Assembly: GCA_031285215.1 (NCBI GenBank)
Contig: JAITWQ010000221.1
Span: 1-7,045, forward strand
Length of the DNA: 7,045 bases
Source of the DNA: Syntrophobacterales bacterium
GTDB taxonomy: Bacteria; Desulfobacterota; Syntrophia; Syntrophales; JAAYKM01
Direction of reading: 5' to 3'
This document shows positions 1 to 6,615 of the stretch, piece by piece. The notes beneath the pieces are model-generated. The model ran no database searches and was not told where the DNA came from. It was given only the letters and a program-made list of their open reading frames with translations. Each line of letters starts with the position of its first letter. Position 1 is the stretch's first letter. The translations under genes and the position numbers were made by a program.

Positions 1-2508
1 ATGCAGGAAAAATCCCAATTCGCTGCCGTCGGCGAGCTTATTGTCGGCGTTGTAATAAAATTCTCCTTTTTCGCATGGTTTGGCCCAGTCTTCCTTTGGC
101 GTGGAAAGGAAGAAATCGGCCAAAATGCCGCAGCAGGCGGAAAACATTTCGGAACTTTCCGCAGCGTGGCTCAACAGCGTCTGGATTATATTGCAGGCGA
201 GGAAATAGTATTTCCCTCCGTGCTCCTTTTTCAGAAAACTCTTTATCTCGTCATAGCCAAGGTTCTTTTTGATAAGATTGCGGGCAAAGGGTTTGTAATC
301 CAGGTCGTAAGAGCCGTCGTAGCTGCTCACGTATTCAGCGTAGGAGATTTTTATCATGGCCAGCAGATGCGCCCTGTTTTTTGCAAACCAGCCGCTCCAG
401 ACTTCGCCAAGGGCGTAATCTTCCATGCGCACCTGGCGGCCTTCCTGATTGTCCGTCACCGTATGCAGCCAGCGCGTGTTTCCCAGTATGCAATCTTCCG
501 TGCCGACGTAGGTATGGATGGCTTTGTATTCGTAGTCCTTATGCTCTTCGATTAATGCCGTCAGTGACGCAAAGACCTTTATCATTTCCTTTGCGCCTGT
601 ACTACGGAATGCCCGCAGATCATATTTACCATCCCGTTCAATAGGCGGCAGCGCCGGGAAATACGCCGGGTCGTAAAGACCGAAACCGTTTTCCGCCGAA
701 TATTCCGGCGATGAAGCGTCCGTCATGCTTTTTATGATGATTGCCTCCGCCTCCGTCGTTTTCGGCATGGAGGCGAGGAATTCGTGGATGGCGGCATCGG
801 CGATGGCGCCGTTTTTTTTCGCGCCGGAGAGCAAATCCAAAGCGGCAAGGCGTTTGTTGTCGTTTTTGGCGGCGATGAGACGCGATATGGAGGACATGAC
901 GGCGGCATCTCCGGCGTTGCGGATGACCTCCAGGACAGTCTGGCGTATCTCGCCGGTTTTGAGCGCTAAAAGCTCTTCGACTTTGACAATTTCGGAATCA
1001 TCCAGAGAAATTCCCTTCAATAACTTCACGGCGCGGACGCGGACGGGCATACTCTTATCCCCAAGGCATCCGAAAAGAAAATCCCTGCTCGTGCTGCTTA
1101 GCTTTCCGCCGCTAATTTCACGGGAGATGAAGAAACTAAGGAAATCGCCTCTGTTATTGGAGTCGGCAAAGGGGAAAAGTTCTATCAGCCGTTTTTGTTT
1201 CGCCGCGTTGAAATCGTAAACCCCAAGAACCATCATCATTTCATAGACGCTGCCGCGCGTCAGGGTGAAGCCGCACCAGTCGAAAGGTTTGCCCATGATG
1301 TTATGGCCGTCTTTGGGGATTTTTTCCATAATCTCTGCCAAACGTGAAAAATGCTTCTCCCGGGTAGATTTATTTTTCAGGCATTCCGGATATTTACCAT
1401 GGTCAATCTGCTTTTCCTTGTCCTCGTTCCAGTAACCCTCCGTAATACTGTGGAGTTTCAGGTTATAGCTTTGCAGAATGAGGGTCAGAATATCCATGTC
1501 TGTTTCGCCAAGACAGTCCCCCGCCAGCCGCACGCCGTTTTCACTGCTTCCGGTTTCGTTGAGGAAATACGCTCCCGCCATCTTTTGGTACTTCTCGCCG
1601 CGCATGTACCGTTCAATGTGCGTGTGCAGGTTTTGAATGGAAAATACCGACTCCGCCCACATGGCGGCGTACATCTGCGTCACGTCCGCACTGCCGATAG
1701 CGTCTTTACGTTCGGCGTCATTTTCCATATATGCGTAACCGAGTTTCAGCAGTTTCTCGACGGCGCGCCTGTCGGAATAGTCATAACCCAACCCCATCCA
1801 GACGCAAACCGCCCGCAGGGTTGCGGAAAACCGCAGCAAATCGTTTTCCAGTACGGCTTTGATGATGACCTTGAAATAATCCAGAACTCCGTCGTCAGCG
1901 GTTTCGAGAATGGCCTGCCGCAGCCCTTCCTGTAGTTTCGCGGCCAGGAGAAGGTTCTTCATCAGCCCGTGAAGCTCCGCGTTACGGCTCATGGCCACGC
2001 CGCGGATAAGTTCATGACTGACGGCGCGGGTGTTATTTTCGGAGAGGATAATGTCTGTAACGGCGTCAATGACGTCTTTGTCATGCTGATCTATTTTCAG
2101 CGCGATCAGCATCGATATTGTCCAATAACCGGGACTTTTGTAATGTTTCTCCTGCTTTTGGTCATCGCTCATTTGGAGAGACGTCAGCAAATCAAACTCT
2201 TTCCAGTTAAAATTGACCTCATTCGCAAGATTAAGGAGCTTGTCATAATAATCTTTGGGGTCGCGGGAACGGCAGGAGCGCCGGTAGGTGGATGGCTCAT
2301 AGGTATATTCTTCAAGGCGCATCACGATGGCAGAGAGTTCGGCAGCGGTCTTTTTGGGCAGAGCCGCCTCAAAAAGTTTTTTCAGCCCGCCGTTTAACGC
2401 GTCTTTCATCGTTTTCGCGCCGGATACGGCTGCCCAAACTATTTTTTGCAGCTGCTCCCATGATTGTTTCCCGTCTTTGCTGCCAAACAATTTTTTCAGA
2501 TCAAACAT
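1..2508 (-). CDS. Large HEAT-like repeat protein, DUF4132/DUF5724 (YehI/MolR)-like, N-terminal 836 residues (3' end outside window)
   Basis: The frame is open without a stop from the ATG at 2508 to the window edge, giving 836 residues and no C-terminus. The start is set by GGGGAGGG four bases before the ATG. The protein begins MFDLKKLFGS and has no signal peptide or membrane segment, so it is probably cytoplasmic. It is rich in amphipathic helices. Residues about 470-575 look like HEAT repeats (for example SMPVRVRAVKLL, then GEIRQTVLEVIRNAGD and NDNKRLAALDLL). After these, at about 600-720, comes a Tyr/Trp/Asp-rich region with GLYDPAYFPALPP and NTRWLHTVTDNQEG. Length, repeat architecture and overall character suggest the DUF4132/DUF5724 group that includes E. 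coli YehI; the DUF4132 domain itself would lie in the missing C-terminal part. Family assignment is from memory of the family's character, not a search. The biochemical function of this group is not established. It is probably co-transcribed with the small gene 26 bases upstream. Confidence 0.85.
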   Translation of the reverse strand, partial: MFDLKKLFGSKDGKQSWEQLQKIVWAAVSGAKTMKDALNGGLKKLFEAALPKKTAAELSAIVMRLEEYTYEPSTYRRSCRSRDPKDYYDKLLNLANEVNFNWKEFDLLTSLQMSDDQKQEKHYKSPGYWTISMLIALKIDQHDKDVIDAVTDIILSENNTRAVSHELIRGVAMSRNAELHGLMKNLLLAAKLQEGLRQAILETADDGVLDYFKVIIKAVLENDLLRFSATLRAVCVWMGLGYDYSDRRAVEKLLKLGYAYMENDAERKDAIGSADVTQMYAAMWAESVFSIQNLHTHIERYMRGEKYQKMAGAYFLNETGSSENGVRLAGDCLGETDMDILTLILQSYNLKLHSITEGYWNEDKEKQIDHGKYPECLKNKSTREKHFSRLAEIMEKIPKDGHNIMGKPFDWCGFTLTRGSVYEMMMVLGVYDFNAAKQKRLIELFPFADSNNRGDFLSFFISREISGGKLSSTSRDFLFGCLGDKSMPVRVRAVKLLKGISLDDSEIVKVEELLALKTGEIRQTVLEVIRNAGDAAVMSSISRLIAAKNDNKRLAALDLLSGAKKNGAIADAAIHEFLASMPKTTEAEAIIIKSMTDASSPEYSAENGFGLYDPAYFPALPPIERDGKYDLRAFRSTGAKEMIKVFASLTALIEEHKDYEYKAIHTYVGTEDCILGNTRWLHTVTDNQEGRQVRMEDYALGEVWSGWFAKNRAHLLAMIKISYAEYVSSYDGSYDLDYKPFARNLIKKNLGYDEIKSFLKKEHGGKYYFLACNIIQTLLSHAAESSEMFSACCGILADFFLSTPKEDWAKPCEKGEFYYNADNKLADGSELGFFLH

Positions 2509-2534
2509 ATTTCCCTCCCCGTGTTTCCCATATT

Positions 2535-2951
2535 CTACCACATCCTTCCTGCCAGCATGGTCAGGCGGATGAACGTGATTTCGTCGCCGTCTTTCAGCTC
2601 TGCGGGAACGCCGTACTCCTTTTCCTCATCGTTAATAAACAACTTGAATATGCCGTCGCGGAAGCAGGAAAGCGCGTTTTCCACGGCAAGGTCTGCGTCC
2701 TGGCTGTTCTCATTCTTGCGGTCGTTAAAACCGATTTTGCCGGTCTTTGCGCCGTTTGCCAGGCCGTCGTCTGTGAGATAGGGAAACAGCGGCGCATCTA
2801 CTGTTTTTTTGTTGTATTCGTCCACATTACGCCGGACAATACTCGCAATGAGGGCGTTTGACGTGGCAATATGTTCGTCAATCACGCAGGGAGCGCGTTC
2901 AATAAGGGGCTTGCGTTTTGAAAGGGCTTTGATTTTCAGGTAAACGGTCAT
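2535..2951 (-). CDS. Small protein with a putative ubiquitin/MoaD-like beta-grasp layout (138 aa)
   Basis: This is a complete 138-residue gene ending in TAG, with a strong AAGGAGGAGG ribosome site at 2966-2957, five bases before the ATG. I do not recognise a named family. The predicted layout fits a beta-grasp fold. An N-terminal hairpin (TVYLKIKAL, then KPLIERAPCVI, residues 2-24) is followed by a helix (about 30-48). A polar insertion spans about 50-84 and a second helix about 85-98. Two final strands follow (IFKLFIND at 101-108 and DEITFIRLTML at 123-133). The segment LKDGDEITFIRL (119-130) closely recalls the LKDGDEV-F- stretch before the tail of MoaD/ThiS proteins. However, the C-terminus is AGRMW, not Gly-Gly, so classical thiolation or conjugation is not expected unless the tail is processed. 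The next gene, encoding the giant DUF4132-like protein, starts 26 bases downstream, so the two probably act together. The gene call is firm; the fold is inference. Confidence 0.88.
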   Translation of the reverse strand: MTVYLKIKALSKRKPLIERAPCVIDEHIATSNALIASIVRRNVDEYNKKTVDAPLFPYLTDDGLANGAKTGKIGFNDRKNENSQDADLAVENALSCFRDGIFKLFINDEEKEYGVPAELKDGDEITFIRLTMLAGRMW

Positions 2952-3152
2952 TTGGGCCTCCTCCTTAAATTCCCCTCATGCTATGCCTTGTTATTTTCTC
3001 ACAGGAAACAGTTTGTCATGTTGTTAACAATATGAAATGAACACTCCGTCCAGAGGAGGGGAATGCAAAACATAAGAAAAACTGAACAGACACCGCCTTT
3101 CCCCTTATTACCAGTAAGTAATCAATTAACGGCAAATGGGATTGAAAAGGTG
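2952..3152 (-). promoter_or_regulatory. Long 5' leader of the small-protein/DUF4132-like operon with alternative pairings over the ribosome site
   Basis: If transcription starts about seven bases after the -10 box at 3164-3159, the untranslated leader is about 200 bases, long for a bacterial operon. On the transcript, ATTCCCCTCCTC (3064-3053) can pair in two exclusive ways. Its ATTCCCCTC part is a perfect 9-base complement of GAGGGGAAT (2977-2969). Its CCTCCTC part is a perfect 7-base complement of GAGGAGG within the ribosome site (2963-2957). One pairing would leave the ribosome site free and the other would cover it. The near-palindrome at 3016-3035 lies between the arms. I recognise no known riboswitch class. 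Pyrimidine-rich runs match purine-rich ribosome sites fairly easily by chance, so a regulatory role is only a hypothesis. Confidence 0.35.
3016..3035. promoter_or_regulatory. 20-base near-perfect palindrome, candidate operator
   Basis: The sequence TCATGTTGTTAACAATATGA is self-complementary at nine of ten base pairs; the only mismatch is 3020/3031. The core TTGTTAACAA is perfect. It lies in the leader between the predicted promoter (3187-3159) and the first gene start at 2951, so it could be a repressor site or, at the RNA level, a small hairpin. The half-site TTGTTAA is like that of clostridial Rex operators, but those have a spacer between the half-sites that is absent here, so I do not assign a regulator. 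Confidence 0.3.
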
Positions 3153-3158
3153 CTTTAA

Positions 3159-3187
3159 TCTATAAAATTATCCTGATGGGACGTCAA
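3159..3187 (-). promoter_or_regulatory. Predicted sigma-70-type promoter of the small-protein/DUF4132-like operon
   Basis: On the minus strand, TTGACG (3187-3182, five of six consensus bases) is followed after exactly 17 bases by TATAGA (3164-3159, four of six). The -35 box overlaps the TGA stop of the ferritin-like gene, so the upstream unit runs directly into this promoter. No terminator hairpin is visible between the two units, so some readthrough from the ferritin gene is likely. Confidence 0.55.
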
Positions 3188-3690
3188 ACGCTTTTTTTCG
3201 CGCGGCGGCTCCAGGCGGTTGGGTCGCGCAGCAGTTCTTCCGTATCCTTCAGAGAACTGTAATGTTCATGTTCGATGTTGGCCATAAGGTTGAAGAAAGC
3301 CTTCTCATTGGGTTCTGTGGCCGCCTGCTTCATCAGGTCGTAGTACATGACGCCCTCGCACTCAAAATCAATGGCGGCGCGAATGGCTTCCAGATCATCC
3401 CTGTCCGGCCGGGGAAAATCCGGTAATTGTTGCAGTACATCCTGTAAAACATTTTGCACTTTTGTTTTGCTGACTTTAAGGGGAATGGCCGCAGGCCAGG
3501 CCTGATTTTGCTGCCACACTTCATGGAGTTCCTTTAAACGTTCGTAATGTTCCGCCTCCTCTTTGGCGATGGCCTCAAACATGGCCTTACTCAGGGGATT
3601 ATCCGTTCTTTCCGCGCTAAATTTATAAAACTCACCTTCTTCCGTTTCGTTACTCAAAGCAATTTCCAAGGCATCCAATCTGTCTCTCAT
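3184..3690 (-). CDS. Rubrerythrin/ferritin-like diiron protein without rubredoxin domain
   Basis: This 168-residue cytoplasmic protein is a four-helix-bundle ferritin-like protein. Helix 1 carries ETEEGEFYKFSAE (residues 15-27). Helix 2 carries the ligand pair E45xxH48 in KEEAEHYERL. Helix 3 carries E110 in AIDFECEGVMYYDLM. Helix 4 carries E140xxH143 in NIEHEHYSSL. Two ExxH motifs with a glutamate on each intervening helix are the expected diiron site. No CxxC pairs are present, so the C-terminal rubredoxin domain of classical rubrerythrin is missing and electrons must come from a separate carrier. Members of this family reduce peroxide or store and oxidise iron in anaerobes; which applies here cannot be read from the sequence. 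The start is supported by AAAGGAGAG seven bases before the ATG. It lies 120 bases after the phosphate-transporter gene on the same strand. Confidence 0.93.
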   Translation of the reverse strand: MRDRLDALEIALSNETEEGEFYKFSAERTDNPLSKAMFEAIAKEEAEHYERLKELHEVWQQNQAWPAAIPLKVSKTKVQNVLQDVLQQLPDFPRPDRDDLEAIRAAIDFECEGVMYYDLMKQAATEPNEKAFFNLMANIEHEHYSSLKDTEELLRDPTAWSRRAKKSV

Positions 3691-3810
3691 CGTTACTCTC
3701 CTTTGATTTTGCGGATGTTATCCTTAATGATTTTCAGGGTATTTTTTCCCGGATCAGAAATAATATTACCTAACACGGCGCTCTGAAAGGGGTCAAGCAA
3801 TTATTCCCTC
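3691..3810 (-). other. Spacer between the phosphate-transporter and ferritin-like genes
   Basis: This 120-base spacer has no gene. A TTGACC hexamer lies at 3796-3791, but the position 17 bases on reads TTAGGT, a poor -10. The AT-rich TAATATTA (3768-3761) is a perfect 8-base palindrome but is too far from that -35. No terminator hairpin is evident. Whether the ferritin gene has its own promoter is undecided. Confidence 0.4.
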
Positions 3811-5424
3811 TTACCGTTCCTTCGTATAAACGGCGATGTTCTGGCAGTGATCGGCAACTCGCTCCAGCTGCGTCAAATACTCCACAAAGACCGGCCCCGC
3901 ATTATCGGAACAGATGCGGTTATGAAAACGGACAAGATGATTTTCTTCGGCGAGTTTCGTTTTTGCATCAATTTGTTCTTCCTGTTCCGTGATTTTCAGA
4001 ATCAGGCTATCGTCAACCCGCATGTGGTCGCCGCCATGCTCCAGAAGGACATGGGTCATGGTGAGATTATCCGCAATCAGAGCCTCAATTTCCTGCAATT
4101 CCTGGTTGGCATCGGCGGAAAAGGATATTTTCGCGAAGTGCATTTCCCGGATAAGCTCCAGCATGTTCGTAACGTGATCGCCGATTCGTTCCATATCGTC
4201 GGTCATGTAGGTATAAGTAAAGAGCCGCTGCCGCTGCTCTTTAGTCAGGGGATAATGGGACAGTTTGCGGAGATAACTGGTAATCTGGCGGCGCAAATGG
4301 TCAACAACCAGCTCAAAATAGCCGACATTGCGGTCTCTGCCCTGGTCGTAGCGCAGGCGGAGATCAACAGTTTCATGGAACATCTTGATGCCCATGGTAA
4401 ATTGCCGTTCCAATTCTTTTCTGGTACATTCCAGGGCAACAGGGGGGTCAATAAGAAGCTTTTCGTCCAGATATTCAGGGGTAACAGGCAGTGTTTCTTC
4501 TTTGCCCGGTACCAGCCATTCCACCATACGGGCAAAAGGCTTCAGTACAAAGAAGAAAATAACGGCAATAAGAAGGTTAAGGAGGAGATGCCCCAGAACG
4601 ATCTGCTGGGGGATGTTCCCATAGGCAAGGCTCTGCAAAAACGTGATAGTCAGGGGAAGAAAGATCATCAGAATCACTCCGCCGGTCAGTTTAAAGAGGG
4701 CGTGAGATACGGCCGTGCGCTTTCCGTTAATACCGCTGATGAGGCTGGCCATCAGGGCGGTGATGGTGGTGCCGACATTGGCGCCGAAAACGATGGGAAG
4801 CGCCGTATGGAGGCTGATAATATCCTGCTGCGCCAAAATGACGAGAATACTGATGGGAATAACGGAGGCGTGTACCAAAGCAGTAAAGAAAAGGCCAATG
4901 GCGAAACCGAGGAGGGGAGGCGTTGCCTCTTGAAAGAAACTTAAAAAGAAGGGGCTGTCTTTCAAGGGAGCCGTTGCCCCTGCCGTCAGACCGAGGCCGA
5001 AAAACAGAAGGCCGAAATAGAAAATGATTTCCCCAGGAGATTTCCAGCGCGGGTCTTTCATGAACCAGAGACTGCCGCCGATGACGATAAAAATGGGTGA
5101 GAAGTCCGTAATTTTCCAGACGACGAGCTGAACCGTAATAACGGTTCCCACATCCGCCCCCAGGAGGATGGCCAGGGAATGGTAGAAGGAAATCAAGCCC
5201 GCGCTGACCATGCCCACGGTCAGAACAGTTGTGGCGGAACTGCTCTGGAAAAAAAGGGTGGTGATAAACCCTGTCATAAGCCCGGAAAACGGCCGCTGGA
5301 CAATGTATTGGATATATTTGCGGATGCGGAACGTAAACAGCCTCTGAACAGCTTCGCTAAGCTGCACCATGGCGAAGAGAAAGAGAATAAGTCCGGCGCA
5401 GAGTGTAAAGATGGTTTTCATCAT
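3811..5424 (-). CDS. Na+/phosphate cotransporter (NptA/PNaS family) with C-terminal PhoU-like domain
   Basis: This 537-residue inner-membrane protein would import inorganic phosphate with sodium. The first 300 residues are strongly hydrophobic and hold the two inverted repeats of the family. Repeat 1 has GFITTLFFQSSSATT (about 52-66) and GADVGTVIT (89-97). Repeat 2 has GLFFTALVHAS (about 177-187) and GANVGTTIT (214-222). The second repeat has VHAS where the first has the QSSS signature. After a linker (about 305-335), residues 340-537 form a PhoU-like helical domain with both typical metal-binding motifs, MERIGDH (411-417) and ERVADHCQNI (521-530). This three-part length and layout is usual for bacterial NptA-like transporters. 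The ATGATG start at 5424 has only a weak ribosome site (GGCGGAC) and overlaps the stop of a small upstream frame by ATGA, suggesting translational coupling. No Pho-box-like repeat was recognised. Confidence 0.95.
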   Translation of the reverse strand: MMKTIFTLCAGLILFLFAMVQLSEAVQRLFTFRIRKYIQYIVQRPFSGLMTGFITTLFFQSSSATTVLTVGMVSAGLISFYHSLAILLGADVGTVITVQLVVWKITDFSPIFIVIGGSLWFMKDPRWKSPGEIIFYFGLLFFGLGLTAGATAPLKDSPFFLSFFQEATPPLLGFAIGLFFTALVHASVIPISILVILAQQDIISLHTALPIVFGANVGTTITALMASLISGINGKRTAVSHALFKLTGGVILMIFLPLTITFLQSLAYGNIPQQIVLGHLLLNLLIAVIFFFVLKPFARMVEWLVPGKEETLPVTPEYLDEKLLIDPPVALECTRKELERQFTMGIKMFHETVDLRLRYDQGRDRNVGYFELVVDHLRRQITSYLRKLSHYPLTKEQRQRLFTYTYMTDDMERIGDHVTNMLELIREMHFAKISFSADANQELQEIEALIADNLTMTHVLLEHGGDHMRVDDSLILKITEQEEQIDAKTKLAEENHLVRFHNRICSDNAGPVFVEYLTQLERVADHCQNIAVYTKER

Positions 5425-5552
5425 GTTCCGTCCGCCAATTTGCGGACGCCATCGCGGTTAAAACCGGAGCCGCCAGAAATTTCTGCCGTTTCCTGTACAA
5501 TGTCGTTCCCGCTCGCCGCGTCCTGCTTTGCCATTATCCCGTCAAGTACCAT
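5421..5552 (-). CDS. Possible small ORF (43 aa) coupled to the phosphate transporter, or remnant of a longer gene
   Basis: A frame that is open from directly after the M28 stop (5639) to a TGA at 5423-5421 fills the whole gap. The TGA overlaps the transporter ATG as ATGA. The first in-frame start is the ATG at 5552, with AGGA seven bases before it, giving 43 residues that begin MVLDGIMAKQDAASG and end RKLADGT. The reading continues plausibly upstream without a start (FNRKDLHERIQDCI), so this may be the tail of a gene whose beginning was lost. There are no transmembrane segments and no recognised family. The ATGA overlap and the long open frame are seen directly; that it is translated is inference. 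Confidence 0.3.
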   Translation of the reverse strand: MVLDGIMAKQDAASGNDIVQETAEISGGSGFNRDGVRKLADGT

Positions 5553-5639
5553 GATACAGTCCTGTATTCTTTCATGAAGGTCTTTTCTGTTAAAACTCCG
5601 AAGTATCCCAACATCAGGGTGTGCCTGCCCGAGGGGATT

Positions 5640-6581
5640 TCATAAATGAACAATCGCCGCCGCGACAGCGTCAATCACTTTCATCATTTGAGGAATATCT
5701 AAAGTGTCCATTGTGTCGGATTTTTGATGATAGTTGTGGTTCCGGTAAAATGACGTGTCGGTAATCATAAACGCGTCATAGCCGAACTTCCAATAGTTCA
5801 GATGGTCGGAATAATCAATGCCGGTCATTCCCCATGGCGGCATTTTGATGGTGTGTGTTTTAATGTCCGCCGCCTTTTTGAAATTTGCCCAAAATTCTTT
5901 TAAAAACTTCCCTGAACCAACCTTTCCGACAAGGCCGATAAAGTCTCCCTTATTGCCGTAAATATATTTCATTACTCCGGCGGGATAGGATTGCGAGCCG
6001 GGTTTGTCGTCGAAATAACCGATCATCTCCAGTGCAGCCATGCCGTAAACAGGCGTCCCCGCATCGTGGAGCGACTTTGCATGGATGTAGCTGCCCATAT
6101 TTTCCGTTTTGAAAAAAGGCGGCTCTTCGAGGCTGTATGCCACAATTTCGACCGGGTAATTCAGTTTTTCCTGCGACAGCATGCGCACTAACTCCAACAA
6201 TCCAACCACGCCGCTGGCATTGTCGTCCGCGCCTTCCTGATTTCCGGCAACGTCATAATGCGCGCCAATTACCACCAGAGGCGTATTGCTGGCGCTTCCC
6301 AGACGGCATATCACATTTCTGTATGTTTCACCGTTTACCTGATACGTTTGGTAGCGGGTTGTGTCCGTATATTGGCTGAACACGGAAAAAATATACTCTG
6401 CCGTCTGATCAAGCAAAGGAACATTTTCATAATTGCGATAGCCATCGGTTTTGGTAATGGCTTTCAAATGCTGCTCAATCAGCGCACTATCCGCCGGCGC
6501 ATGGAGTTTCAGCGTGACCGGTTTTCCGCTGCATCCCGAAATGAAGACAACCAGTCCCAGCATGGTCAATGTTTTGCGCAT
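5640..6581 (-). CDS. M28-family zinc metallopeptidase, predicted lipoprotein
   Basis: This is a complete 313-residue protein. An N-terminal lipoprotein signal is visible: MRKT, a hydrophobic stretch, then the lipobox ISGC with Cys17 as the lipidation site. It should therefore be exported and membrane-anchored. The M28 metal-site residues appear in order: H108 and D110 in IGAHYDV, the bridging aspartate D120 in GADDNASG, the Glu-Glu pair E152-E153 in YSLEEPPFF, E185 in ALEMIGYF (Asp in the Streptomyces aminopeptidase, Glu in many relatives), and H285 in YHQKSDTMDTLD. Co-catalytic zinc aminopeptidases of this family remove N-terminal residues from peptides; the exact substrate is not predictable. 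AAGGAGAC six bases before the ATG fixes the start. The next certain gene, the transporter, begins 215 bases downstream. Confidence 0.95.
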   Translation of the reverse strand: MRKTLTMLGLVVFISGCSGKPVTLKLHAPADSALIEQHLKAITKTDGYRNYENVPLLDQTAEYIFSVFSQYTDTTRYQTYQVNGETYRNVICRLGSASNTPLVVIGAHYDVAGNQEGADDNASGVVGLLELVRMLSQEKLNYPVEIVAYSLEEPPFFKTENMGSYIHAKSLHDAGTPVYGMAALEMIGYFDDKPGSQSYPAGVMKYIYGNKGDFIGLVGKVGSGKFLKEFWANFKKAADIKTHTIKMPPWGMTGIDYSDHLNYWKFGYDAFMITDTSFYRNHNYHQKSDTMDTLDIPQMMKVIDAVAAAIVHL

Positions 6582-6598
6582 ATTTGTCTCCTTAAAAC

Positions 6599-6615
6599 AT
6601 TATACATTATGTCAA
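6599..6615 (-). promoter_or_regulatory. Possible promoter elements of the M28 peptidase gene
   Basis: A perfect TATAAT (6604-6599) and a perfect TTGACA (6615-6610) lie just upstream of the ribosome site on the minus strand, but only five bases apart, so they cannot serve as a -35/-10 pair. If TATAAT is the -10, transcription would begin almost at the ribosome site, leaving a leader of about 15 bases with no recognisable -35. The other candidate is TATAAA near 6692-6687, also without a good -35. Confidence 0.3.

Noticed and set aside
1..555. Plus-strand 184-codon open frame at the left edge
   Set aside because: It is antisense to the DUF4132-like gene in the codon-aligned frame, has no ribosome site or recognisable protein character, and is explained by the composition of the minus-strand gene.
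1351..2397. Plus-strand open frames of 194 and 142 codons
   Set aside because: They lie wholly inside the minus-strand giant gene and have no start signals; they are shadows.
3107..3124. ATTAC...GTAAT inverted repeat as a terminator of the ferritin-like gene
   Set aside because: The stem is only five AT-rich pairs and no T-tract follows on the minus strand.
3063..3158. 31-codon plus-strand ORF preceded by GAGGAGGGG
   Set aside because: The apparent ribosome site is only three bases from the ATG and is the complement of the C-rich leader arm of the minus-strand operon. No downstream plus-strand gene exists.
3761..3768. TAATATTA palindrome upstream of the ferritin-like gene as a PerR or Fur box
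   Set aside because: PerR control would make biological sense, but the flanks do not match the PerR or Fur consensus beyond the 8-base AT-rich core.
3847..4944. Plus-strand 365-codon open frame
   Set aside because: It lies opposite the phosphate-transporter gene, which has clear family motifs along its whole length. The antisense product is Gln/Asn/Gly-rich with no domain.
5555..5616. Alternative 26-codon minus-strand ORF (MLGYFGVLTEKT...) after the M28 gene
   Set aside because: It has no ribosome site, stops early at a TAA and overlaps the longer frame that ends at the transporter start.
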